From: Cyclospora cayetanensis
Taxonomy: Eukaryota; Apicomplexa; Conoidasida; Eucoccidiorida; Eimeriidae
Direction: 5' to 3'
Length of the DNA: 64,000 nucleotides
NCBI RefSeq assembly: GCF_002999335.1
Contig: NW_020312258.1
Location: 1-64,000 of the forward strand
The first letter of the stretch is position 1; every line of letters starts with the position of its first letter. Shown here piece by piece: positions 22,601 to 34,746 of this stretch. The notes below the pieces were generated by a model. The model was given only the letters and a program-made list of their open reading frames with translations, did not search any database and was not told where the DNA came from. The translations under genes were made by a program, and so were the position numbers.

Positions 22601-25600
22601 TGACATTGGATCTCGAAATTTTGTTTTGATCGAACTTCCCGCTCAGGGCCTTGTTACGAATAGCCCAATGTCGGAACTACAATACCGTTGTGTGTATCTG
22701 GTGTCATGCAAGGTCTTCTTAGCCCCACGTTTCCGTGACATAATGGCGCCGCTTGAAACAGACGGAACAGCACACTCCCAGAGAAACAGGAATCTGAGGG
22801 TAAGCGGAATTTTCGTGCTTGATGATGCCCCAAGGGATAATAAGCCCTAGTTTATGCAACCCGGTGAAAGAATGCCAGTGCCAAGAAACAAAGATAACTT
22901 TTGTAGAATCTGGGACATGCAATGAGCAGAGCGGTGGCCTACTAGTAAGTCTGTTCAATCAAAGAAATGGGAGTATTATACGCTATTTAAAGTCTTACTT
23001 TCTGAATGATCGGGCTGCGTACTTCACACTGCGCAACCAGGGGAAGGCACATGAGCCAAGAGGTCCACGGCCGAAAATTATGCGTAGCCCACAATATTGT
23101 TAATATATCTAGAGTATGTCTGCCAATACTCAGTAAACATAGTTGTTTGAGATTGTATGCACTTGCCTCATTTTCCCTGAAGGTATACACTGAGAATGGA
23201 CAAGGCTTTTCTCCTCTCCTTCCGCATTGCTATTCATCGATTTTCTCTCCCTTTGATTTGCTTCTCAGTTGTTCAGTCCCATATAATGTCTTCCTGGTAA
23301 GCCTTGTTGAAGAGTTCAGGGCATGATTGACATTCCCGTGCGTCAAGAAGGTTTGTACTGGTAACTATCCTTGGGCAGTGCTTTTCAATCAACTTCCTTG
23401 CCGCTGCATGAAGCAAACCTTGAGAATGATGTCCGGGGAAAAGTCAGCCGCCAATTTCTTTTTGCTGTGTTCGGTGGTGTCTAGAAGCATCCTGTAGTTT
23501 CATGTTGCCGATGTAGGGAGCAGATGCATGCCGAATGGGGGTCCTAGCACTGGCTGCAAGCAACGAGGCTAAGTAAAAGTAAAGACTGAGGCGGAAGGTT
23601 TAATGGTAATGGGGAACAGATGCCATTTGTAACGCTGAAACCATCGGCCTGGCAGGGAGTCTAAAGGGGTAGAACCTGTGGTTCAATGGTCTCCTCAAGG
23701 GTGTGTGGTGCTTAATCTGATGTACCTGCCGTAATTAGACCGAATAAGGCCTGAGCATAAAAGATATGACATTGGCGTGCATACTTTCCCCCAATTCCAT
23801 GCACCCGTGGCAAAATGTCCCCAAACTGAGTTGGTGCTCGTGAAGGTTATCCCCGTCCTAACAAGATCACCTTGGGTCACTTGTGTCCTACTTCATTGTG
23901 TGCAATCAAGTACGGGCATTTGTCTGAAAAGGAGGAACTACGGAGAGGAATCACTTTATTGGAAATCCACCCCAGTGTTTTTCTATCGGATTGTGCCCCA
24001 GCCAGCACTACCGTAGAGAAGTCTTCCTCGTAAAATCCCTTGAGGTAGCCGCAGCCCAAACTGTCAAAATATCATGGCTAAGCTACGGGGGGCCCCTGCG
24101 GCTGTTTTCCCTTGCACGTAAGAAGGCGCACTAACATTCTTGAAAAGGTCCCTTGCACGTGTTCTGGTGGTTTAGTACCAAGCTGGGTCAGTCACCTTAT
24201 GGAGCGCCAAAGTCAGTGTTTACATCTCGAAATGTATACGCAAGGTATATAATGCCTCTAGCATATGTAAACTTGTGTCCTGCTTTATCCCGACAGGAGC
24301 AAATGCTTCGGGTGTGGTACCGCCAACAGATACGCTATGGCAATTCCTCGCATCTACCCTACGTGCGTGTCAGCTCGAACAGGCAGTCATTATGGACGCC
24401 GACCATCAGACCTCGGTGACGGGAATACACCTTTTGGGGAATTGGAAGCCGGCAGCTCCTTTGGAATACCAGGGGCCCGCTAGCTTCGAGGCCCACAGGT
24501 TTTCACGTACATATCATGTTCCCCCAAAGCGCGAAAAGACATCTTTGGCTATGGCTGCATTCCTACTCTCTTTTTGCACGGTCTCTTTTGTCCTCATCAA
24601 CATCTCCCCCGCGCTGGTGGATATCTCGTCACGTATTACCGGCGTACTACCTGTTCAAGGCGATTACCTTCGTGCTCATCAGGTATACTACACATTGGAC
24701 CAGAAGAAAAGAGCGCTCTGTGGAGTCCACTTGTGCTTTGGAGCCTTGCTAGAATTGCGGGCAGGCGAAGAGGCAGCAATAGGGCCCCGATTCTGCGAGT
24801 TCTTCAGACCGATGCTCACGATGTAGCTATCAGTGTCACATTCTTTCCTTGCCCAATACACAACACAAAAAAACTTCAGAGTCTTCAAATCTAATCTGTT
24901 TTTTAGTGCCTCCATCTATATGTCTTAATTATTACTCCTGGAAAGTCAGCCTACTGCTGCACGGGGGTAGAAAAGAAAGGAAACAAGATAAATTATGCAG
25001 AGAATTCTCATTCTTTCTTTGATCTGCATGAACATATAGGCTGCTATGCAGCAGAAGGGTACCACCCGTCTTTACTTGACGCGCATTACCCTTGCGTGCG
25101 TCCACTTTGTTCATTCCATTATCTACTCTTTAGGGTAGGCGTGTGGCACCCAGGATGTGACGTAACCTGGATGCACTACTTTTCTTATCCATACGCGGGT
25201 TGAACTGAACTAGTAGGGCATATTGGATAGTCGTTCTTCTGCTTCAGCTTATTCCGTGTGTTAGCGCTTTTTTGCCGGAACCAATGTTGTGCATTTCTTC
25301 AGATGGGCCAAACGACGGGGCCATCACCGGCTGGCCAGGGCGTACACGAGGAAAATCCTTTACGGGGGGGACAGACTATATCTCATAGCGTCGTACATCG
25401 TGTTAGTTTCTATCGTGTACTGGAAGATTAACACAAGCTTTGCATGAATTTAAGTGCGGGCTATTAGCAGGCAACTGCTAGCAGCTTGAGGCTTGAGACC
25501 TTCGTCATATCTTCAGTTATTGTCCCTTTAAGTTCAGCCATCCATTCGCGGTGCTTTAAGCTAAAGCTCCTCCTGATAGCGTGCTCTTTCACATAAAGCT

Positions 25601-28600
25601 TTTTAAACGACTATGCAAATTGCTATGCTGCTCATGCAGAACCTTATCAAGCAACCTGCAAAACCGGAAATTCACGATGACGGCCTCTCAGCGGTAAGAC
25701 CTGAAATTTAGACAACTCAGTAGTGGGGCACCACAGGCAAAGCGGACAGCAGGGTCTGCGGCTGTAGTTTGATCTGAAAGTATACTGCTGTGAACAGTAC
25801 CAGAGGGTGGCTCAAATACTTCCGGACAAGTACAGGCTGGCCTAGAGATGGTGGTCAGCTATTGGTTGAGCGCCTAGGAGTCGTATCGCATTTACTACTG
25901 TCATGTCGAGCAGATGCGTACAACTAGATCGTTTTCGTCGCTGTGATTTGACAGGAGGGCTGTTTCGAGAAGTCTTCTTCCTGTCCAGATTGTTCGGCGG
26001 CTACATTCCGCTAAGACATTGTTGTGATGTGGACTCTTGCAGGGCTCTGACGGGGAGGAGCCAGGCACTTGGATTTGCGGAGACGAGGGGCCATCAGTAG
26101 TGAGAACAACTGACCAAGGAATTTTTCTTGAGAGTTTGTGTCTACCGGTGCTCCATCCTCCAATCTACCATTCCAGCTTCACCATTCTCTCGCAGAATAC
26201 CTTCTTTCCAAAGCAAAGCATCACTGAAATCTAGTACTGATGCTTATCCGTGACACGTTAGCTAGCATTGACCCATCTGAATGCCACGAACCACCTGTGT
26301 ATGCTGCTGCCTGACCGGGTTACAGACGGACACCCACAGACTAAGACCTCTTCAAAAAGCATTCACGGCCAGTCGGAAAGCCGCATTGGAAGCACCACAT
26401 GTAAACGCCTCTTTTGCCGATGAAATGGAGATGCATGTAGGACTCACTTGGTCGTGGAGGAGCTGAGGCAAGCCAAGTAGTGGAATCACGTGCACCGCAG
26501 GAACAACCATCTGGACAACCAGCTCAAACAATAATACCGAAGAGGCGGGAGCCACCTATTCTACGACCTGTAGATCAAGCCAAGGTTAGTCTAAGTGTAG
26601 TTCCTTTGAAGGCTGCATCGGGTGATGGACAGAAGAGAACTACAAAATTCTTCCCATACGCAGGCGGCAGATCGTGTAGTGCCTTGGCAGCAAGTAGGGC
26701 ACGGTAACCCAGCAACCACTAGCCCGTATGGGCTCGTATTCCGTGAAATCTTTACTTGCATACCATGGAGTAATACACCCATAAGGGATGGAAGAATTAA
26801 TAGAGCTCTCTACTTGTATCATCTGGAAATTTATTTGACGCCGAATATGGTGCGGATGCCTCCTGGCTGTCGCTAATGCTGAGGCTGCGGAACAGGCGAC
26901 TGAGCCAGCGCAGATTCCCTGCCATCCATTTGCGCTAGATAAGCCAGCGCAAAAATCTCAGGGCGTAATCGTGCCAGAAGATGGGACGGAGCTGTCAGTG
27001 TCTATTCCACCGGATGCCACAGCGATGCCTCAGGTTAGCGCAAACTTCACGGTTTTCGTCAAAACTATTTGCCGCACAAGATAAGGCCATGTGCCAAGGG
27101 TAGTTCGGGCGTTGATGTACTGAATGCTGACTCGATCATTGCGGCTATGGGGAAGTGTGTGGAAGGCTTGCAAGCGTCACCCGTAATGCAGCTTACGTTG
27201 GATTAGCCCTTGCTTGAGTAGTGTCACCTGGTTTGCGTTACTAGATGCAAGCAACCAATCTAGGGCGAAAAACTCAGGTTTTCGTTTTTAGCTTCAAATG
27301 TTTGCACCAGGGATGCAAGTATTAAATGCATAGGTGGATGGAGAGACTCTCCACACTCTCAGAAGCAAAATTTTGAGCACAAAACAAAGGCATTTGCAGA
27401 GCTGTGGCCAATACATTCCACCAGCACGGGCTCAATCGAAGGCATACTTCCTGTTGCTGCTTCTTGAGCCGTAAAGGATCAGCCGAGTTTATGTGTAGGC
27501 GGCCGTAATTATCCTCCCTTCTTGACTGTTCTGTGGCTTTTGTAGCCTGTCGAGGTGCGTCTCCAAGAAAGCCTCATCAACATGTTCAAATTTGGGCAGA
27601 GTGAGCTGGCTGTCCTAATCAATTCTCAAGTCAAGATAAATTTAGCACCATCGCATCATTCCTGTCTATAAGGGTGCGCCTTACGTAGTGATATAGAACT
27701 GACTTATTTTTAGTACTTATGTGCTACTCCATAGATATTCTTTGTGACATTTAGGATCGCACGTGTGATCTTGTTACCAGTAGGCCTTCTCAGGAAGGCT
27801 CTGGATTTCAGCCCCAGGAGTTGACATTACCGCCAAGCTGCATGTCGAGATGAGAGGGCACAAATGGTTTGCCTCCAATATTGCTCCCCTACAAGTTTGT
27901 GGCCATCAACTGTGCATATCATGATACACATAAGCCGCAGTGGTGATGGGCGATTCCATTGCTAAAACCAGCATATGCCTATATGTTGAGGGTAAGAGAC
28001 TGAAATAAACACAGTAGCGATGCTAGGAACTTTCTTGACATATCCGGCAGTGAAGCTCTGTTTCGGGGGCATTATATGGCATTTTTAAGTCTCGAGAACC
28101 CACAATGTGTATACGAGGTACAAACGGATTTCACTTTCACGTAAAATCGTTTTTATTTCTTCTAGGGTGTCCGTGTCCCGGGAACGCCTCAGGTCACTTT
28201 CAACAATAGTGGCTGGTCAGGTCTGTTCTAGTGACGTCTGTCTCTACTACGTATCGGGGAATGTAGTGTTTTGCAATTTGAGCAGAAAGTAGCCTTTAAC
28301 TTTACGGTTTGTAGATATGTCTTACATCAACATTCAATCTCACGTTCCCCCCAACTATTTGCCAGTAGCTTCTCTTGTTGGGGAGCTTTAGTCTGTGTGA
28401 TTCTGATCAAGAAACTCTCAAATATTGTCAAAAAAAGTCTGCTGGACTGCAGGCTGGCCATTTTCATGGCAGGGGAGACACAAAGCTTGCAGGGTAAGGG
28501 ATGCTACAGGGTTCTTCGTTCATTTGGGCCATTGAGAGCTAAACTTTAAGGGCACTTTTCTGGCGACGTAATGATCTTAGCCTCTGAATATTACAAGGTT

Positions 28601-31600
28601 TTCTTCTGGGTTTTTGTCTCTTTTGTGACCGCTCATGTTCGGGGGACTACAGGGACATCAAGGGCCAAATAGCAAAGGAGTAGTCTCATGTATCTGGTCG
28701 TTTTTGAGACTCTTGCTCCAGTTCGACAGCAGCTGCGTTCGTTTGAGAGTATTCGGTCATTAACTTCACTATTGAACTTGGGCCCTATTTTCCCCCGTGC
28801 ACCCTACCTAAACATTATCTTCAACCCATCACTGCCAGTAGGCGCAAAGCTGCAGGGCCACACAAACGTAGGAAGTTTTTTTTACTGGTGATATAGCTCC
28901 CCGGTAGCTTTCGTACGCAGGCTATGACGCATAAGCGCAGTAGAAGTGACAATTGCGGCTGCCACGGTTGTTACCCCCTGCTGTGGACGAAAGTATGTGC
29001 AAGTTTCATGTATGTTCCGCAGGACTACAGGCTTTCGTGTGCCGCATGCACTTGGTGCCTTCAAGGAGCTTTGCAATCACGCCAATGCCTGAGAATGCCC
29101 GAACGTCTCTTGCTTTGATGCGATGTATGCGCAGGTTCCATCCCAAAATATCAAAGTGGGCCTTTCGTACCAACACTGAATCCCCCAGCAAGCTCTAGGC
29201 ACTTGGAAGCTTACATATTATTCAATTCGCTATGTCAAAGCCGCTCCTACCCACTGTTTGCTTCGTAGCACTAGTCGAAATTCCCTTTGCTTTCATGATG
29301 TATCAATGTTCAGCCTTCTCTCTTGCTTTGGCTGGAAATCTAAGCCAATTGCCAAACAGGCCGTTGACGCGACAAAATCCTGGTTGGCCTTAACCGATGG
29401 TATGATCAGGAGGTCGAAAATAACAAACCTCCATGGTGAAAGGCGGCCAGTGATGCCCGTGCAATCCACCTTACCTGCGGGATGCGTGATGCAGCGAATG
29501 CAATTTTGGAAAAGAATGAAAGGGCCTGGGGCTGAGTGGCGAGGTGTATATTCTGGGGTCAGCTCAACAGGGTGACGACTTTATTGTATATTGGCAGAAC
29601 CCAGTGTACGTTGTGTGACGGACAGGCGTGGAAACAAACATGTTATTCCAAGGGGTGAACTTCAAGATTTTGTACGAGGTTAGCTGTTTTCCCGTATTTT
29701 GATTTGCTAGGCTGCTCAGCGCCATTCTGTGCTACTCCAAAAAGGTGCGTAGTTGATCGTTGGGTGCAGTGTGTGTCTGCTGTTCAGGGCCAGAACGATC
29801 ATGATAAACGCTGTGTGACTTTTACAACCACAGGCAGCGACAAGCAATACCAAAGATGTAGGCGCAGGTGGAAGGGGTATTGCTTCAGTTCGTGGAGCAT
29901 TTGGAGATAGGGAGGCAAATTGAAGCGTGTGCGGGTAGAAAACACATATCAATAGACTGCAGCGCACGGAAGCAGGTTGCGAAGCTGGAATTTGACCTTA
30001 GAATATGAGCCCAGGAGCGCATAAAGCAAAGCTGGCTACACTGGGAGAAAGGTAGGTTACAGTATATAAATAGATTTATGTATGCATAAAGTGTATGCAT
30101 AGACAAGCTGAGCCCGCCCGCTGCGCAGAGCGAACTGTGTATTGAGATACAAAACAGATCTCAGCAGGTTTGTAAGCGAGTGTGGAGCTAGATTTAATCA
30201 TAGTTAATGAGGGACAAGGCAGTCTAGCGAGGCGGCTACTCAGAGCGGATGTAAATTGCTCCGAGTGGGTAGTGGCAGAACGAGACAGAACTGGAAGTCA
30301 GCGACAGGCAAAGCTGATTAAAAGCAGTGGTCGGACGATGGCTTGCATATGTAAAAGTAAGATATACAGCGTAGAAATAGTAGTGGTAGAGGTAGAAAGC
30401 AAAATTCAGGAGCAGGTATAACTTTATAGAGAGAGGCCTAGATATACGAACTTCTACAACACCAAACCGAGCTACTCAAAAAAGGGACAGCAGAGCACAC
30501 AGTGCCCCTTGGGAAACGAAGAACGGCGAATACTGGAGCATAAGGGAATGAACTTGGAGGTTATCGCGTAGGCATTGCACTTAGAAAGCCTCCGAAGCTG
30601 CAAAATCGTAGAGTCATAAGCTACACAGGCTGGAAAGTTCATGACGTAGATGACACAGCTCCGGATACGAGATGCAGCAGTTCTTGAAACACTCCCATAA
30701 CTCTGCAAACTCCTCTACACCATATTTCCCATTTGGTCGTGTACAGCGCTTGGCCGGCAAGCTGGAGATATCTCGCTGTGTCAAGGTGGCTCAAAATGTT
30801 TTGGAAAGGAAACTACTTGACGGTATTCCACGAGGCAGCCCTAATTTGAGCCTTGTAGACATCATTTGCTTAGGGTTAAACCAGTCCATGTACTGGACGC
30901 CCCGTCTTTCTTTTGGCTCTTCACTCGCATCTTTGAGTTGCGGTCCCTTTACCTTTTCTGATCCCAATATGGGGCTCCGCATTTATTGTTTGTGCGTTGT
31001 GCCGCTCTCAGAGGCTCTAATTTCTTCAAAGAATGAGGCCTTAGTTATACTGGCTAGCCCCCTGACGAACTTAGAACCTGAGGTATGATGGGCATCTATG
31101 GTCCGCAGTCCTTCAGATACAGCTGGGGAAGAAATAGTGGCCATGGAGAGGCTGCTGAATATGTGTGCAGAGAGCTAGAGTTGCTGCAGCACGTCCAAGG
31201 CTATTTTGCTGAAGCCGCGGCAAGTTCAGATGTTCTGCTTTTATTATTTTTGCAATTTGCGCCGTGTGGTTCAGATAGGGGTTTACGAGGTGCGGCTGGC
31301 GGGAACAGCGTTTGCTACATGGAGGTCCTGTGAGGCACTGCGCAGTGCTGGCAGTGTCAGAAGGCATCTCACATAGCTTCCGCTACTGTATCTGTTTCTG
31401 AATCAGGTGTCTGTGTCGATCACACTGGAAACTGTGCGAAATTAGATGTCTAAAGACGAAGGTCTGTCTTCGTTTCAACAGTGTAGTGCACGTGTCGTTA
31501 CCTTTAGGACTGCATGGGATTCTTTCCATTTTGTGGCGGAGAATCGTCAGAAGCTGGTTCTGTTTTTTCCAAGCCTTCACTTTCGTCTTTTAATTCGGCT

Positions 31601-31991
31601 CTTTATGAACTTTCTTAGTGCTTGGTTGCATCGGTTCCATATGGCATTGCTAAGTTTGTGGCTCATAGGCATGTGCTTTACTTTGTCATCGTCCCTTTAG
31701 TCACACTTGCTCTGATTTATTTGGATATTGCTGCTTGATACTCATCGGGGTCAGCATTGCCATGTGCATATTGAGAGTTCTCAGGGACTGTGAAATTGTC
31801 CTTTTAGGCCGAATGGAGCTAAAGATAGCGCCTTTGAAATGGTTGAGTCTCAGCAATGCATTCGGAGGCTATACGGCAGCAGTTCCACACTAACAACACC
31901 AGAAGCTGCGATGGTACATGAGGCAGTTACCAAAGCAGCCAGGACAAGTTTCACTGCAAACCTTTCGATAGACTGTTCCACATCGCACTAG
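13341..31991 (+). CDS. Putative intron-rich gene(s) of unknown function, many short plus-strand exons
   Basis: No long ORF exists here, but a series of short open segments is bounded by good acceptors and donors. Several consecutive ones keep phase: 13341-13409, 13484-13532 and 13597-13698, and later 26441-26584, 26896-27033 and 27546-27629. Further candidates are 17101-17255, 18986-19416, 22549-22799, 24297-24682, 28921-28992 and about 30672-31081. A final segment at 31808-31991 ends in TAG (CSTSH*). The encoded peptides have balanced composition, few repeats, fairly many cysteines and N-x-S/T sites (for example HPGNSTG and RINATVPQG). This suggests, but does not prove, an extracellular or luminal protein. 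I recognise no domain. Whether this is one gene of about 19 kb or several is unresolved, and the true first exon may lie upstream. Confidence 0.35.
17101..17255 (+). CDS. Candidate internal exon
   Basis: The acceptor TTCGTTTCAG ends at 17100 and the donor follows CCGAAG. The open frame encodes 51 residues, including AQLKRRAGLLHFRCLGCAF and MNLEDYISASFPK. It enters in phase 1 and leaves in phase 0. The frame is free of repeats. Function unknown. Confidence 0.35.
17602..17631. repeat. Perfect hairpin, 12-bp arms and 6-nt loop
   Basis: GCAGACGACGGC at 17602-17613 is followed by ATTAAA and then by its exact reverse complement at 17620-17631. The stem is GC-rich and would be stable in RNA or single-stranded DNA. 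It sits in a frame-open Ser-rich stretch of the 13-32 kb region. Confidence 0.75.
18986..19416 (+). CDS. Candidate long internal exon
   Basis: The acceptor GCTTTCAG ends at 18985 and the perfect donor GTGAGT follows ACAGAT at 19416. The 431-nt frame is open throughout, entering in phase 1 and leaving in phase 0. It encodes about 143 residues, with an aromatic and basic N-terminal part (FFFKGGPFQPWRQG), a hydrophobic SSLSLLPLCSAG stretch, and a later part with cysteines and an N-glycosylation-type site (NLIVTCSAATNEER, HPGNSTGTRYP). No domain was recognised. Confidence 0.4.
22549..22799 (+). CDS. Candidate internal exon
   Basis: The acceptor GAGTTACAG and donor GTAAGC bound 251 nt that are open in one frame, from phase 1 to phase 0. 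The segment encodes 83 residues, including SRNFVLIELPAQGLVTNS, ELQYRCVYLVSCKVFLAPRF and HSQRNRNLR. A following candidate, with the donor GTAAGT at about 22948, encodes ETKITFVESGTCNEQSGGLL. The product is unknown. Confidence 0.35.
24297..24682 (+). CDS. Candidate internal exon with a hydrophobic segment
   Basis: The acceptor TATCCCGACAG and donor GTATAC after CATCAG bound 386 nt that are open in one frame, from phase 1 to phase 0. The peptide of about 128 residues contains VVPPTDTLWQFLASTLRACQ, a middle part GNWKPAAPLEYQGPASFEAH, and a possible membrane segment MAAFLLSFCTVSFVLINI. If the exon is real, the gene encodes a membrane protein. No family was recognised. Confidence 0.4.
26441..27629 (+). 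CDS. Three chained exons of the unknown intron-rich gene
   Basis: Exons 26441-26584, 26896-27033 and 27546-27629 all begin and end on codon boundaries, with donors GTTAGT, GTTAGC and GTCAAG. They give 48, 46 and 28 residues: a Pro/Gln-rich stretch ending IPKRREPPILRPVDQAK, then PCHPFALDKPAQKSQG and EDGTELSVSIPPDATAMPQ, then PVEVRLQESLINMFKFGQ. The middle part has the feel of a beta-sandwich, but this is inference. The three-way phase agreement supports real splicing. Confidence 0.4.
31808..31991 (+). CDS. Candidate terminal exon of the unknown intron-rich gene
   Basis: The acceptor CCTTTTAG is followed by an open frame that enters in phase 2 and encodes 60 residues: PNGAKDSAFEMVESQQCIRR, then TPEAAMVHEAVTKAARTSF, ending in CSTSH and TAG at 31989-31991. 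It is helical and hydrophilic in its second half. A further candidate with donor GTAGGT lies downstream near 32060-32116, so termination here is not certain. Confidence 0.3.
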
Positions 31992-32299
31992 GTTTTGCTA
32001 TCGCGAGAAGAAACCACATGCAAGTTATGCAATGCGGGTGCTTGCTTGCGCTTTTCGCTGCAGTGGAGAACGAAGCAAAAAAACAGAGCCCGAGGATCGT
32101 CACCTTATTAGGAAGGTAGGTGTTACGGTGATGAAGGAGCAGGCCTTCAAATTTGAGAGCCGTGCTCCATGGCACCCACATCCAGCTTTGTCCAGCACAA
32201 CGGACCTTAGAATAGGTTCTCTGTGTCATTAATGACTGCTGGTAAGCACTGCATTGGAGAAAAAGCTGAACAACTTGCAGTTCGAGGTCTAGACGAATC

Positions 32300-34700
32300 A
32301 CAGTGATAGACTTGTAGGCGAGCTTTTAATCTCTCCATAAGCCTTGCAGACTTTACTCCAAAACCTCGAATCCCAAACGACTGAAGTCAGTACTGCTGTA
32401 AACCTGGCGGCAATCAATCAATAGAGAACTTGTGAGGTCACGGTCTTTAAGACCCTAAACCCTAGGTTCCTTATGCCCAACACGCCGAAGGTGTAGAGCT
32501 TTATATCTTGCAGCTTTTACCACAAAGACTTGGGAATTGCAGCCATAGCAAGCATGCAATTTGAAGTCTTGCACTTGCTGCTTAGCTGTCCACACTGTCT
32601 AGATCACGGTTCCGAAATCCAACCTTACGCTGATGTTTGAGTTTCATTGACTACAGCCCGACGCAGCACCCAGGTAGGTTGTGCGCGAGCAGCACCGGGA
32701 ATTCTTTTTTTTACTTATATACGTGAGATCCTAGGGAACCTCGGAACGGATAGTTAGGTGTACATTCTGGAAAATCTGCCCTAGGACGGGAAGCTCTTAC
32801 AATCTTTGACCACCACTTTCAGTGCTCTTCCACTGAATGAAAGCAGAACGCGCGGAAACGATGCAAAGTGTTACATTGTCTCGCAGTAGTTGTATAGTCC
32901 GAAGGAGAAATACCATTAACTTCGCATACTCAACAGCTTCATGCTACTAATGAAAGCGCATTGAACATCCCGGCAGTGATTCTCTTTGTAGTTTGGCTGC
33001 ACACGCTGAAGCTATGGAGGGCAGGCAAGAGAAATTCTGGGGAATGCAGCGTCCATTATGTGCCCCAGGGCGCTGTTTTTGCTATCAAAGTCTTGCCGTC
33101 CCTGTGATTCGCGCGAGTTGTTCCACCCTACGAAAGATGCTCTTCTTCTGGCTCTCAGCCTGTAGGCCGAGTTACCCCAACATTAACGATTCTTTCATTG
33201 TTCACCAGCATGCCATTCTACTTGAGGGGTATACGTCTCGAGTATTGCTTCTGTGTGTTGGCGTTACCGCATTTTATCGACAAACAGCTAGTTAGACTCT
33301 CGTAATTTATTACAAAGTCTAAGCCCAACGTTTCCTCTCCGTGGTCAGCAGTAGAACAAGGAGTGCCGCGGGTTAGCTGTGCAGACGTTATGGTTTCTGC
33401 GGAACTGCGAGTTGTGAGATGCTTGTATAACCCTCATTCATTTCTTGGTGCTGCACTGTATGCTGTTGCAACTCTACAACAGCAAAATTTCAATGACCTG
33501 AGAAATGCACGAGAATGTGCCGCTCATTGGGAAAGTTGTCAGCGGTCACTCTAAAGGGTCCAGTATACAAATAGGACGACTGGTGTCATGCCTCATTTGC
33601 AGTCACAAACTGCGTTCAAGAAAATCCCACCGTTGGTCTCGCCTGTCCACAGTGGTTGTATCTAAGCAGGTTCTAAGGTTGTAGACTCTGCTTTATCCTG
33701 AATGAAAAAGGCGATCTGTTTCCCCTATTTTACACTGTTTTGTGAGTGTGAATTTGCATGCTTCGCCCGCAACAAAGTGCAGCTAGGGTGGTTCCGTATC
33801 TGCCCTCAAAACTGTTTTTCGGCGTGTAGGAGGGGAGCAACTGGTACTTTGTAGAGTGCTGCATTTCATGGAAGGATGTTGAGGTCAAACCCCCAATCAG
33901 CTTAGAGTGTAGAATGACAGTTACTAAGCCCGGATTGTCATCATTCCAACTTGGCTCGTGCTGGACCATTTCTCCTGGAGGGGCTATGCGTGGACAGCAG
34001 GGAGCAGTGCTCCGTTAAATCTGTGCTCGCTGGGCTAACGCGCTTAATATCAGTGTGTTGGAATGGGGGTGCACAAATAATTCAGCGGCTGCAGGACATA
34101 CATCCGTAGTGGCTGGTTCCACCCTGGAGCAGACGCGCCATCTCCCTCAGGTGTGATCTAACAGAAGTCCGTATATTTCGTGGCCGAAGTAGCTTAGCTT
34201 TCAAACCTCCTATCCTTTTTGTGGGGTGGACCTTGCTTGCAAAGCTTTACAACCAGAACACCCACTTGATAATGCTTGAAGGGCCGCCGACAGCTCGTCA
34301 GGTAAAGATGCATGTACAGTACGTGAAAGACTCGATGTCGGTATAAAACCGTAGTATTCTGCGATGTTTTCAGCTACTAGTCTAAATACTTTTTAAAGAC
34401 AAAGGCCATTTACCTTCAAAGAAGGGCAATGGCACTCTGCAGTGTTTTCCACCACTACACACCGCGGGGTCACTGAGGGGCTGGTTATCCTGTAGACGCC
34501 AGGAGCAGTCGCTAACCATCAAGATCAGCTGTTGTTGCTATGATGGGTGCTCATAATGTATGAGACCTTCCATAATTATAGCACACTGGAGAAAAAGAAC
34601 TTTAGAATTTTGGCTTTTAATGGGGGTTCCCCCAGTGCAGCCGCTTCTCCCTATGCCAGTTAACTTGGACAGTCCAAAAACGCAATGCTCCACTGACGCT
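32300..34700. other. Stretch without an assignable gene
   Basis: Only short frames are present, with no convincing splice chain. A telomere-like motif, CCCTAAACCCTAGG, lies at about 32452-32466. The promoter of the downstream kinase gene should be near 34.5-34.7 kb, but no defined element is visible. Confidence 0.3.
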
Positions 34701-34746
34701 ACACCCTCCGCGATTGGTTCATTTCATCACCTTCTCGACCTTCAGG

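Noticed and set aside
31082..31110. Possible 26-nt intron after LTNLEPE
   Set aside because: It would restore a frame, but it is shorter than introns usually found and lacks other support; left as part of the unresolved region.
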